Of a DNA stretch of 64,000 nucleotides, positions 53,544 through 63,483 are shown piece by piece. Position numbers and translations under genes: made by a program. Source of the DNA: Bin87 sp963668585 (lineage in GTDB: Bacteria > Chloroflexota > Dehalococcoidia > Lucifugimonadales > UBA3495); NCBI GenBank assembly GCA_963668585.1, contig OY764869.1:1116001-1180000 (forward strand), read 5' to 3'. Position 1 is the stretch's first letter. Each line of letters opens with the position of its first letter. A model generated the notes under the pieces. That model was not told where the DNA came from. It saw only the letters and a list, made by a program, of their open reading frames with translations, and searched no databases.

Positions 53544-54608
53544 ATGAAGTACGCCAGAATACTCGCCGCGTCTCTGCTCGCAGCAGCCCTGTTCGCCGTC
53601 GGCGGCATCTCCACCGCCAACGCCCAGGGGGACCTGCTGACGCCTCCCACCGTTCGCGATGGCAGCGCTTCCGGCGAGGTGGTGGTCAGTTGGCCTGCCA
53701 TCTCCGGCGCGAAATTCTACCGCATCGGCTGGGTTGCACGACAGGATCTGGACGTCGTGACCAGTGCCGGCCGCGATTGGAAGGACGCGTTCGTGTTCAT
53801 GGACGTGGCGAATCTTGGGCAGACGAGTTACACGGTACCGCGTCTGGAACCCGGCGGCCTGCATCACTTCATCATGGGCAGTGTGGACGAGCGGTTCGGC
53901 AGTGCCCGGTGGTCAGATTGGGCGACGCTGACCCTCGCCGGCGGTGTGCCCGTCTGCCCCGCCGCGCCGCAGCCAGAACCGGAGCCCGCCCCAACCGGCA
54001 GCGCCGCCGGCGACCGCGAGGCGCTCATCGCTTTTTACCACTCCACCAACGGCGAGAACTGGATCAACGACGAGGGTTGGTTATCAGATAATCCATTTCA
54101 CCGCTGGAACGGCGTTAACTCTAGGCATGACCGCGCCACCGGCCTGTTTATGCGGAAGAACGGAATCAGCGGCCAGTTGCCGAGGGAACTGGGCAACCTC
54201 ACCGAATTTGATTTGCTGGATCTTGCGTTCAACCAGATCACTGGGATCATACCGGCGGAATTGGGCAACCTGTCCAAGCTACAGAGCATATACCTATTCG
54301 ATAACCAGTTTTCCGGACCCATACCTCCTTCGTTGGGCAACCTCAGCCAGTTGCAAGTGCTCCACCTTTACAACAACCGATTGAGCGGACAGGTCCCTGA
54401 GTCTCTGGGCGATCTTGCTAACCTGCGCGTCCTGCACCTTAGAGACAATAACCTCACCGGCAGTCTGCCCGCATCTCTGGGCAACCTCCACAACCTGGAG
54501 TGGATGCACATCCAAGGCAACAACTTCTCCGGCTGCATCCCCGCCGGCCTCCAGGACGTCCCCAACAACGACTTTGACCGCCTCGGCATGGAGTTCTGTG
54601 GCCAGTAA
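53544..54608 (+). CDS. Secreted Fn3 + plant-type LRR protein, paralogue 4 (6 repeats)
   Basis: 354 residues from ATG 53544. Signal peptide and Fn3-like domain nearly match paralogue 3 at DNA level, while the LRR part has diverged and holds six repeats (ISGQLPRELGNLTEFDLLDL, ITGIIPAELGNLSKLQSIYL), ending in the same cap FSGCIPAGLQDVPNNDF. A conserved 5' half with a variable 3' half is what gene conversion or selection on the binding surface would give. It is convergent with the giant protease gene, with about 100 bp between. Confidence 0.85.
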   Translation: MKYARILAASLLAAALFAVGGISTANAQGDLLTPPTVRDGSASGEVVVSWPAISGAKFYRIGWVARQDLDVVTSAGRDWKDAFVFMDVANLGQTSYTVPRLEPGGLHHFIMGSVDERFGSARWSDWATLTLAGGVPVCPAAPQPEPEPAPTGSAAGDREALIAFYHSTNGENWINDEGWLSDNPFHRWNGVNSRHDRATGLFMRKNGISGQLPRELGNLTEFDLLDLAFNQITGIIPAELGNLSKLQSIYLFDNQFSGPIPPSLGNLSQLQVLHLYNNRLSGQVPESLGDLANLRVLHLRDNNLTGSLPASLGNLHNLEWMHIQGNNFSGCIPAGLQDVPNNDFDRLGMEFCGQ

Positions 54609-54714
54609 TCCATCATCCGGCGCGTAACCCGCCCCGGACGCTCATCCCCACCGCCCAGGGCCACCCCGCGGCCCCGGTCGCGCGGGACCCGGCGGCGCTG
54701 CGGAGGACAGCGGG

Positions 54715-57700
54715 TTACGGTACGGAGGGCGCCGGGTTGGCGTGTGGGGTTCCGGCCAGCCATCTCGACCAGGCGCCCCACACGGTGCCGTAGCGGACCC
54801 AGTTCCACCGCATCCCGATGACGATGAAGTGGTACGATTCCCCGCTGTCCAGTCCGCTCACCACGCCCTCCGAACCAGCGAACGGCACCATGCGCGCCGC
54901 CGTGTAGTCCCCCGCCAGCACGTCTTCCGATTTGGCGTACACCGCGAAATGCACCTGCGACCCGAAGGCAGGCCGCCACGTCAGCCGCACCGAACCGGGT
55001 TCCTGGCCCTGGGTCGTCACCGCAAAGCGGGTCACCGACCCCACAAAGCTCGTCTCGCTGCCCACTGATGGCGCGGCAGTCTCCGATGGCTCGCCCGTCG
55101 GCGTGGCGAACGTCAACGCAGTCCAGTTCCCCCACACCGTGCCGTACTGCACCCAGTTCCACCGCATCCCGATGCCGATGAACAGGTAGGACGCGCCCGG
55201 CTCCAGCCCGGTGATCACGCCCTCGGAACCGGCAAACGGTACCATCCTGGTCGTGGCGTACCCGGTGGTGCGCCAATCGGACTCCTTGAGGTAGGCCACG
55301 ATATGCACCTGCGCGTTCTCGGCCGCAGTCCACGCCAAGCGTACCGAACCCTCCGCCTGGCCCTCTGTCAGAACCGTGAAGTTCCCGATGGGCCCCACGA
55401 ATCGCGGCTCCTCCGGCGGCGGCGCGGGTTCCAGCGGCGGCGTGGGTTCCGGCTGGGGAGCCTCCGCCAGCACCGCCGAGTTGGACACCGCCTGCGCCTC
55501 CTGGTTCGGCCCCAGCGCATCGGCGTAGGCCGCAGTCACCCGCAGATACGAACCCACATCGTCCGCCGCCGGAGTGTACGTTGCGGCGCTGCCCCCGTCG
55601 ATCACCGCCCAGGCGACCCGGTCCGCCGACCTCTCCCACGTCCAGACGATGTCGCTCACGTCGCCGTCCCCATCGAACAGCAGGGCGGTGATCTCCAGGT
55701 CAACCACCGGCTGGCTGGACGTCAAACTGATGCGGCCCGTTTCCTCCACGTTGGTCACGCTGATGGCGACCTCAATGGACGCCTCGGCCGCAGATCCATC
55801 GGTCGCGGTGACCGTCACCGCGTACTCCGACTTCACCTCGAAATTCAGCGCGGCGCGGGTTTGCAGTTGCCCGCTGTCGGCAACGATGCTGAAGGACGAG
55901 GCGTCGCTGCCCCCCAGCGTGTACGTCAGACCCTCTCCGGTGGCCGCCACCGGATCACCGATGTCCCGACCGCGCGGCGTGTTCTCCGCCACGGTGCGCG
56001 TGGCAGTTGCGCCCTCGCTGAACACCGGCCCCGCCGGCGGCGCGATCACACCGCCACCGCCGCCACCGCCGCCACCGCCGCCGCCGCCGCCGCCACCGCC
56101 GCCACCGCCGCCACCGCCGCCTCCGGTGGAGGTGGCAGGATAGACGTTGTTCCCCGGCGTCGGATCGGCAGCGGAACTTTCAACGTGCGCCCGGTTCACG
56201 ATGCCGTCGGAGGGCACGGACTTGACCTCCGCTTGTATGGACACGCTTTCACTGTCGTCTTCCATCAGGTTCCCAAAGTTGCAGGTGACATCACCGCCCG
56301 TTGTAGAACCGTCGTGGGAGCAGTCCAATGGGCGGTCGGTTTCCTTGAACTCCAAGTTGTCGTCCAGCGTGCTGACCAGCGTGACGTCGGCGTCCCCCGG
56401 CCCCTCGTTCTTGACCGTGTATTCGTAGGTCAGCGTCGATCCCTGCGATGTGCTGCCCGGCGACGAGTTTCGGCTGAGCTTCACGTCCGCCGTGGACGCG
56501 TCGTCCTCGATGATCCACACCCTCGCCTGATCAACCCCGGTGGTCAGGTTGGCGTGCGTCGAGCCAACAAAGTCCAGGCTGGCGGTGAAATCCTCGTTGG
56601 GCTCGTCGAAGCTGTCGGACTCAATGGTGATGGTGAACTCCTTCTCCGCCCGGTAGCGGCTGCGCCCGTCGAACGTGACGCGGCTGAAATCGCTGCGCAG
56701 GAAGGTCTCGGTTGCCGACAATGCCGTGAAATCGTCGCCCTGGAACGCGCCGCCGCTCGACGTGCTCACCGACGCATCGAAGCTGAAACCGTCCTCCGGC
56801 TGCTTGTTGATGGTGGTGAGGGCCACCGCCTTCAGAGTTATCGAGCCGTCCGATTCTTCCACCGACCATGTCGGCCGCTCCCAGCCCAGGATCAGCGGCA
56901 CCGGGTCGTCGTCGGTGATGGTCACCCGCGCCGTGGAGTTGCCGCCCCGCAGGTGAGGCTCACCGGGCGTTTCCCATGCCAGCCGCGCGCTGAAATTCTC
57001 GTCCTGCTCATGGGCATCGTCCCTCACGATGCTGACGCTGAATGTAACCGTGGCCCGGTATCTGCTCTGACCGCCGACGGTGACGGAGATGAAATCACTG
57101 TCATCAAATGTCAGCGTAGTCCCCGACGTCGGGTCATAGTCCTCCGGGTCGGTGGCGCTGCCGTCGGATACGGTCACCGTGGCATCGAAGTCGAACCCGG
57201 TCTCCGGCTGCTTGTCCTTGGTCGTGGTCGCAATGGCAGTGAGACTCACCGACCCATCGCCTTCATCCACCGCCACCGTCGTCTGCTCCCACTCCAACGT
57301 CACCGGCACATGGTCGTCGTCGGTGACGCTTGTGGTGGCGGACGCCGGTGTGCCGGAGAAGTAGCCGCTGCCGTTGACCACCTCCGCCGTCACCGTGCTG
57401 TCCTCCTCGTCCTCGGTGTCGTCCCTGAGGTTGACCGTCAGCGTCTCGCTGTTGGAGCCGGCGGCGAATCTCACGGTGTACCGGCCAGTGCGGGCCAGCA
57501 TGTTGCCGCCGCTCTCCTCAACCTCCACGTTGACGCTGAGCGACGACACCGCGTCGCCATCACGCGCGACCGTGAAACTGATGCTCGCCTCCGCCTCGGT
57601 AACGCTTGCGTCATCCGCCGTGATGGTCACCAGCGGATCATCGTTGTCGGCGATGGTCACCGTGGCGGTGGCGCTGCTGCCCTGCAGGTGTGTGGGGGTC

Positions 57701-60700
57701 GGGTCAGCGGTGTAAGCCAACGTCGCCGTGAATGTTTCATCGGCGGCTTCGTCGCCGTCGCCGCTGGTGATGGTTACCATAAAGTCATGTGTCGCCCGGT
57801 AGCGATTGCCGCTGCGGGTGAAACTGCTGTCGGCGAATGTCGCGCTGGTGGTTCCGGCCGTGTAGTCGCCCGAACCGGCGGTGCCGTCGGCGTAGGTCAC
57901 CCCCACGCCGAAGGACAGGCCCATCTCCGGCGCTTTGTCCTTGGTGGTGGTCGCAACGGCCCGAAGGGTCGCCGTGCCCGCCCGCTCCGACACCCTGATG
58001 GCCGTCCTGTCCCAACTCAGAGTAACCGGCACATGGTCGTTGTCCAACGCAGTCGCCGTCGCCGAAAAATCCGTGCCGAGCCTGTAGCCCGAACCGGTGC
58101 GCACCGTCACTGTGACGACGCTGTTGTCCTCATCCTCGGTATCGTCGGTCAGCGCAACGTCCAGCGTGGTCGTGCTCGCGTTGGCGTCGAACGTCGCCGT
58201 GGTTGGCTGACCCGACGCCAGCATGCTCCCGTTCTCGGATACACGCACGGTCACCGTCAACGCATCGTCGAGGACACCAACCCGCGTGAGTTGGAACATC
58301 AGCGTCTCGTCTTCCGCTGCGGTGGCAGTAACCGCCTCAATCGATACCGGCGGCAGGTCGTTGTCGGTGATGGTAACCGTGGCCGTCGCGGACCCGCCCG
58401 TCAGGTGAAGCGGCGGCATGGAGTCCACGTAGTCCACCGTCGCCGTGAATGTTTCGTCCCGCTCGTCCGCCGTGTCGTTGATGATGGGCACCGTGACGCG
58501 CTTGGTGGCCCGGTAGCGCCGGTCGCCGCCGCTGCCAACGGTGGACCAGGAATCGCTGTGCTGGAAGGTCACAGTGGTGGACACACCGGTATAGTCGTCC
58601 CCCGCGCTTGCCGTCCCTGCGGACGTAGCAACCGTCGCCTGGAATGAGAAACCGCTCTCCGGCTGTTTGTCCACCGTGGTGGTGGCCGTCGCGTTCAGGC
58701 TAACCGTTGCCGACCCCTCGCTGATGGATACCGTGTCCTCCAGCCAGCCCAACGTCACGGGGACGTGTTCGTCGTCCCTGATGGTCACCATGGCGACGCC
58801 GTTTGGCAGCTCCAGGTTGGAGATATCCGTGTTCGCAAGAGCCAGCGTGGCCGTGAACGTCTCGTCCGATTCGTCCACCGTGTCGTTGACGATGGGTACG
58901 CTGAAGGCCATAGATGCGCGGTAACGCTGCCGCCCGTTGACCTCCATGCGGGTGAAGTTGCTTTGCCGGAAGGTCAGCGTTCCGATGCCGGGTGTCGGCA
59001 CGTAGTCAGTTCCTTGCACGGCGGTGCCGGCCGTTGTCTCCACCGTCGCGGCAAAGAAGAAATCCGACGGCATCGCCTCATCCCGATCGGTCTTCGCAAC
59101 CGCCGTCAGCGTGACCGAACCGCCGTCCTCATCCACCTCGACCGACGTATCATCCCACTCCAGTGTCACCACCACATCGCTGTTGGTGGGCGTGCCCGTT
59201 GTCGTTGTGGACCAATCGCCCAAGCCCGCCGGGTTCACCGCCCGCACCTGCACGTCGTACCGCACCCAGTTGGTGACGCCGTCTATGTCGTGCTCCCGCG
59301 CCCCGGACGTCCAAATCCCAGGCTCTTCGGTCCATTCGCCATCGGCCTTGTCGCTGGCGTCGCTCCGTATGTAACGCACGTCGTAGGAAGTGATGTCCGC
59401 CCCGCCGTTGCTGGACGGCGTGTTCCATTCCACGGTCAGTTTGCCGTCGTCGCCTCTCACCGATCTGATGGACGGAGCGCCCGGCACCGTGCGCGGCGTT
59501 CCGTTGCGGGTTTCAGACCACGCCTTCTCGTCCGTCCCTGCCACCGCCCGCACCTGCACGCCGTAGATCTGCCCGTTGGTCAGCGCGGGTGTCGGGTTGA
59601 TGGTGTATTCCAGGTTTCCACCTCCGGTAACCCAAGCATCGTCAACCACGGTCCACGACGACGGATTGCTGCCCCGGCCGTACCGCAGGTCATAAGCGGT
59701 GATGGTTGGCTGCAGGGTCGCGTTGGTCGGCTCAGTCCACTGGACGGCCAGCGTCCCGTTGTCGGGCGTGATCGTTTCGATGGTCGGCACTTCGTCGGAT
59801 TTGGGAACCACCGTAAGCGTCTCCGACCACGGGCTTTCGCCAGGAGTTTCCCCGTTCACCGCGCGCACCTGCACGTCGTACTGCACGCCGGCGTCCAGCC
59901 CGCTGGAGGTGTATTGCAAATCGCCCGACGTCCGGGCGCTGTCCACCACCGTCCAGTTGGCATCGTCCGTCTCGTCCTCGCTGGTCTTGATATGCCGCAC
60001 GTCATAGGCCGTGATGGCCGACCGGCCGGTGTCGGTGGGCGCCTTCCATGTCACGGTGTAGCCGCCCGATGCCGGGTGCGCCTCCTCAGTGTCAGGCGCC
60101 AGCGGCGTGATGCCGTGTCCGAAGGCCGTGATGCTCCACGACCTCAGTTGTCCCGTGTCCTTTGTAAAGTGGTCGGTGATGTGCAGTTTCCACGTCCCGG
60201 CGGCCCCTTCGCCCAGGTGCTTTGCCGAGCCAAAACGGAACTGGAACCTCAACGGAATGACCGGAATGTCCCGTCCCGCGGCCTCTTCGTCAAAATGCGG
60301 AACCAGCGTGGACATTTCGCCCGAGGGAGATTCCAGCGCCACCTCCAGGTCCCGGAATGAACGGTGGTTGAAGTGGGCGTCAACGTGGATGTACTCTATG
60401 AACTCCACGTGGGAGTCCAGCGTCAGTTCGCTCGTTACGGTGGGTCCGGGACCAACCGGTGTGCCCATCATCAGGTCGGCCGGAATGGCGTCCGGTATCG
60501 ACAGGTTGATGGTGCCGGACTCCGCCGTGGATTTGCGCAGCGTGGGCACGTTGGTCCACCCGGCCGCCAGCGTCACTGCGGCCTGCGCGTCCACCACGCC
60601 AAAGCCGTATTCGTGGTTGAAGTTGTAATTCCCGGTGGCGCCGTATTTCTCCGCGCCCTCCTCCCAACCTGAGTTGGCGGCGTCGTTCTTGCGGGCCGAT

Positions 60701-63408
60701 GCCGCCAGGATCAGTTTCACGTCGCGCGCCGTCAGGTCGTTGTTTTCGCTGCGGATCAGCGCGGCCACGCCGGACACGATGGGCGCCGACGCGCTGGTGC
60801 CGCCGAAACCGTCCTGGTAGCGGTTCCCGTTGTCCGTGGTGGCAATGCTCGCCGCCCCCATTGCCCCACGGTCGCTGGAAGGCGCGCACACCCACAGGTT
60901 GGTTCCCGGCTCCGAGTAGGAGGACCGCTTTCCATCGTGGTTCACCGCGCAGACGGAGGTTATGGCGTAATGGTTGTTGTACTCGTCAAGGTTGGAATCG
61001 TCCCCTGACCCGCCCCCGTTTCCGCCCGACCACACGTACAGAACACCCTTGCCGCCGTACCCGCTGGTCGCGCTGGACTCGATCGCTGCTTCCCACAACT
61101 CGCCGGCAGGTTCCGGCCCGGCAAAATCCTGTGGCCCCCAACTGTTGTTCGATATCGCGGTAGTTGCCGCGTTGCGCGACATGGCGTCGTTGCGGTCTGC
61201 ATTGGTACCGGCAGACAGGTAGTTATAACCATATATGGTGGCCTGTGGCGCGACCCCGCGCATGCCAATGCTGTTGTTCCGGGCCGCGATGAGGCCGGCC
61301 ACCGCCGTGCCGTGAGAATGCAGGGGATTGTAAATGTCGTCGCCACCGCCGAAGTCGTGGTTCCTGGTTTCATCCACGTTGTCAGCCAGGTCCGTGTGCT
61401 GGTAGTGCATCCCGTCGTCCACGATGGCTACCGTAATCCCTTCGCCCAAATTCGGGTCGCTCCCGCTCCACACGCTCAGCACATTGATGTCCTCATCAGC
61501 CGTGCCGCCCAGTTGGCCGCTGTTGTCCAGGTGCCACTGGCAACCGGAATGTGGGTCCGAAACTCCCATCAGGGGTCGGAGCGTGGGGCTGGAACAATCA
61601 TCCACGAAATTCCGGTACAGCACGTCCTCGGTGGCCCGGATCAGGTACTTCCCGGTGTCGGTGTCTTCGTCGCCGGTCACCTTCACGTAATAGGTGCCGG
61701 CGTCCAGACGGTGCTCTATGCCGAAACCCACAGATGACGAGAAATCGGAACTGAAATCCACGTTCATAATCGCAATCCCGTCGCTGTTCAGCAGAACCCC
61801 GTCAGTATCCACACCGCCCGGTTGCTGTGAGGTCCATATCCTCGCGTACGTCTCCTCTTCCACGGTGATGCTGAAGTAGTCCTCGTCATCGGCCGCAGTC
61901 AGGTTGCCGCCGCCCGCTTCACGCAGGGTCAGCGGCGCCGCGGTTGCCCTGGTGCTGCCGGGATCCAACGCCTCCGTGGCGTAAACCGAGTACGCCCCGT
62001 CGCTCGCGCCCCCGAAGCTGCTCACCTTGAGATAATACGTGCCGGCGTTCAGGACCCGGCGGATCGCGAAATTCCTCCTGCCGGGAAGGAGATTCCCGTC
62101 GTCGTTATAGACGCTGCCTCCGCTGAAGTACAGCCTTCCCTCGCTGTCCGGAAAGCCCGAACTCCGCAGGATGACGTCCGTTCGTTCCGACAGCGTCAGC
62201 TTGAACCAGTCCTCATCATCGTCGGGGTCGATCATGCCGCTGGTAAACCCGCCCAGATCCAGGTCATGCGCATCGGACCGGCCGGTCGTGTCCTCGAACG
62301 TCCGCACCCTGAAAACGTAATCGCCCACGGCCGACCCCGACCCGGTGATCTTCATGTAATAGGTCCCGGACCCCAGCGATTCCCACATGAAGAAGTTGTC
62401 CGGCTCAGGAACGACTGCGCCGTAATCGTCGCTCTCCAGCCGGTTCAGCGTCGTGCCGTCCCACTCGTACAGCGTCCCCGCAGAGTCCAGATCCCCCGTC
62501 GTGTAGAACCAGAAACCCACCTTGCCTGTCCCGGCAATCAGGTCTCCGCCGGTCAGGTCCAGCTTGAACCAGTCATGATCCGTGGTGTCCTCTATCCTGC
62601 CGTAGAAGTAGTTGCTCCCCAGCGGATGCAGCGCCGTCCCCTCCGTTTCCAGCGTCACCTCCGTGGCATCCGATTGGCCGTCGCCGAACTCCGCCGGCGT
62701 CGCCGACGCCGTCGCCGACCACCCGTCGTCCCCAAACGCGGAACCCACGGCGCGCACCTGCACATCGTACTCCATGCCGTTGGTCAGCCCGACCACGCCA
62801 AATTGCCGCCGGCCGCCAGTCCACGCGTCGTCCTCCACCATCCAGTTGCTGTCCGACTTGTCGGTGGCGTCGCTCCGGATGTGTCGCACGTCGTAGGCCG
62901 TGATGGTGTCCACGGTGGTTGAGGGCGGCTCCCACGTCACCGCCACGGCCCCGTCGTCGGCCCGCGCGGTGATGCTCGGCGTGGTCGCCGCCGATACCTC
63001 CGGCGTTCCCGTCGTCGTGCCCGACCACGCGCCGTCGCTGCTGGACGTGTCCGAGTTCACCGCCCGCACCTGCACGTCGTACCCGGTGTCGTTGGTCAGG
63101 CCATCCAGCCGGCGCCTCAGCGCGCCGTCCCCGGATTCCCAGGCGTTGTCCACAACCGTCCAGTTCTCGTCCGCCTTGTCCGTCGCGTCCGTCTCGATGC
63201 TCCGCACGTCGTACGCCACGATGGCCGACCCGCCGGTGTTGCCCGGCGCAGACCATTCCACCAGCAGCCAGCCGGCGCGCGCCGTGACGCTGTCGATGCT
63301 GGGAGCCTCCGGCGCCTGCGCCCCCGCGTCCATCGGGATCATCAGGCACAGCAGCGCTATCGCCGCCGCCGCCATCAGCCGCGCCGCCGTCAGCCGTGCC
63401 CGCGTCAT
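54715..63408 (-). CDS. Giant secreted kexin-like S8 protease with Fn3, Calx-beta and DUF11-type domains
   Basis: 2897 residues. Signal peptide (ARLMAAAAIALLCLMIPMDA) ends GAQA. Order: two Fn3 (about 34-235), PPC-like domains (about 240-560), a subtilisin-fold S8 protease with Asp in AIVDDGMHYQHTDLADN (about 664), His in HSHGTAVAGLIAA (about 699) and Ser in GGTSASAPIVSGVAALI (about 872), then a P/homoB domain (about 990-1100, DLEVALESPSGEMSTLV, GTWKLHITD). DDG plus a P domain are kexin/furin marks. Four Fn3, about six Calx-beta repeats (1410-2330), a DUF11-like domain (TYEYTVKNEGPGDADVTLV), a poly-Gly tract, a cadherin-like domain and two Fn3 follow. The usual N-terminal propeptide is absent and seems to be encoded upstream. 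Secreted protease, possibly processing neighbouring surface proteins or acting on a host. Confidence 0.88.
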   Translation of the reverse strand: MTRARLTAARLMAAAAIALLCLMIPMDAGAQAPEAPSIDSVTARAGWLLVEWSAPGNTGGSAIVAYDVRSIETDATDKADENWTVVDNAWESGDGALRRRLDGLTNDTGYDVQVRAVNSDTSSSDGAWSGTTTGTPEVSAATTPSITARADDGAVAVTWEPPSTTVDTITAYDVRHIRSDATDKSDSNWMVEDDAWTGGRRQFGVVGLTNGMEYDVQVRAVGSAFGDDGWSATASATPAEFGDGQSDATEVTLETEGTALHPLGSNYFYGRIEDTTDHDWFKLDLTGGDLIAGTGKVGFWFYTTGDLDSAGTLYEWDGTTLNRLESDDYGAVVPEPDNFFMWESLGSGTYYMKITGSGSAVGDYVFRVRTFEDTTGRSDAHDLDLGGFTSGMIDPDDDEDWFKLTLSERTDVILRSSGFPDSEGRLYFSGGSVYNDDGNLLPGRRNFAIRRVLNAGTYYLKVSSFGGASDGAYSVYATEALDPGSTRATAAPLTLREAGGGNLTAADDEDYFSITVEEETYARIWTSQQPGGVDTDGVLLNSDGIAIMNVDFSSDFSSSVGFGIEHRLDAGTYYVKVTGDEDTDTGKYLIRATEDVLYRNFVDDCSSPTLRPLMGVSDPHSGCQWHLDNSGQLGGTADEDINVLSVWSGSDPNLGEGITVAIVDDGMHYQHTDLADNVDETRNHDFGGGDDIYNPLHSHGTAVAGLIAARNNSIGMRGVAPQATIYGYNYLSAGTNADRNDAMSRNAATTAISNNSWGPQDFAGPEPAGELWEAAIESSATSGYGGKGVLYVWSGGNGGGSGDDSNLDEYNNHYAITSVCAVNHDGKRSSYSEPGTNLWVCAPSSDRGAMGAASIATTDNGNRYQDGFGGTSASAPIVSGVAALIRSENNDLTARDVKLILAASARKNDAANSGWEEGAEKYGATGNYNFNHEYGFGVVDAQAAVTLAAGWTNVPTLRKSTAESGTINLSIPDAIPADLMMGTPVGPGPTVTSELTLDSHVEFIEYIHVDAHFNHRSFRDLEVALESPSGEMSTLVPHFDEEAAGRDIPVIPLRFQFRFGSAKHLGEGAAGTWKLHITDHFTKDTGQLRSWSITAFGHGITPLAPDTEEAHPASGGYTVTWKAPTDTGRSAITAYDVRHIKTSEDETDDANWTVVDSARTSGDLQYTSSGLDAGVQYDVQVRAVNGETPGESPWSETLTVVPKSDEVPTIETITPDNGTLAVQWTEPTNATLQPTITAYDLRYGRGSNPSSWTVVDDAWVTGGGNLEYTINPTPALTNGQIYGVQVRAVAGTDEKAWSETRNGTPRTVPGAPSIRSVRGDDGKLTVEWNTPSSNGGADITSYDVRYIRSDASDKADGEWTEEPGIWTSGAREHDIDGVTNWVRYDVQVRAVNPAGLGDWSTTTTGTPTNSDVVVTLEWDDTSVEVDEDGGSVTLTAVAKTDRDEAMPSDFFFAATVETTAGTAVQGTDYVPTPGIGTLTFRQSNFTRMEVNGRQRYRASMAFSVPIVNDTVDESDETFTATLALANTDISNLELPNGVAMVTIRDDEHVPVTLGWLEDTVSISEGSATVSLNATATTTVDKQPESGFSFQATVATSAGTASAGDDYTGVSTTVTFQHSDSWSTVGSGGDRRYRATKRVTVPIINDTADERDETFTATVDYVDSMPPLHLTGGSATATVTITDNDLPPVSIEAVTATAAEDETLMFQLTRVGVLDDALTVTVRVSENGSMLASGQPTTATFDANASTTTLDVALTDDTEDEDNSVVTVTVRTGSGYRLGTDFSATATALDNDHVPVTLSWDRTAIRVSERAGTATLRAVATTTKDKAPEMGLSFGVGVTYADGTAGSGDYTAGTTSATFADSSFTRSGNRYRATHDFMVTITSGDGDEAADETFTATLAYTADPTPTHLQGSSATATVTIADNDDPLVTITADDASVTEAEASISFTVARDGDAVSSLSVNVEVEESGGNMLARTGRYTVRFAAGSNSETLTVNLRDDTEDEEDSTVTAEVVNGSGYFSGTPASATTSVTDDDHVPVTLEWEQTTVAVDEGDGSVSLTAIATTTKDKQPETGFDFDATVTVSDGSATDPEDYDPTSGTTLTFDDSDFISVTVGGQSRYRATVTFSVSIVRDDAHEQDENFSARLAWETPGEPHLRGGNSTARVTITDDDPVPLILGWERPTWSVEESDGSITLKAVALTTINKQPEDGFSFDASVSTSSGGAFQGDDFTALSATETFLRSDFSRVTFDGRSRYRAEKEFTITIESDSFDEPNEDFTASLDFVGSTHANLTTGVDQARVWIIEDDASTADVKLSRNSSPGSTSQGSTLTYEYTVKNEGPGDADVTLVSTLDDNLEFKETDRPLDCSHDGSTTGGDVTCNFGNLMEDDSESVSIQAEVKSVPSDGIVNRAHVESSAADPTPGNNVYPATSTGGGGGGGGGGGGGGGGGGGGGGGGGVIAPPAGPVFSEGATATRTVAENTPRGRDIGDPVAATGEGLTYTLGGSDASSFSIVADSGQLQTRAALNFEVKSEYAVTVTATDGSAAEASIEVAISVTNVEETGRISLTSSQPVVDLEITALLFDGDGDVSDIVWTWERSADRVAWAVIDGGSAATYTPAADDVGSYLRVTAAYADALGPNQEAQAVSNSAVLAEAPQPEPTPPLEPAPPPEEPRFVGPIGNFTVLTEGQAEGSVRLAWTAAENAQVHIVAYLKESDWRTTGYATTRMVPFAGSEGVITGLEPGASYLFIGIGMRWNWVQYGTVWGNWTALTFATPTGEPSETAAPSVGSETSFVGSVTRFAVTTQGQEPGSVRLTWRPAFGSQVHFAVYAKSEDVLAGDYTAARMVPFAGSEGVVSGLDSGESYHFIVIGMRWNWVRYGTVWGAWSRWLAGTPHANPAPSVP
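56039..56133 (-). repeat. Poly-glycine (GGN)n tract
   Basis: About thirty consecutive GGC/GGT codons give a long poly-Gly hinge in the S8 protease, between DUF11-like and cadherin-like domains. Such trinucleotide tracts change length readily. Confidence 0.85.
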
Positions 63409-63483
63409 GCCGTCAGCGCGTCGCCCACGGCCCGAGCCATACGGATGCGGCAGTCTTGCCCGCGCGCTCCCCTCATGCCGCGC

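Noticed and set aside
55303..58647. 1114-codon open frame opposite the S8 protease gene
   Set aside because: His/Arg-rich antisense frame with no domain; the minus strand encodes recognisable Calx-beta and Fn3 domains.
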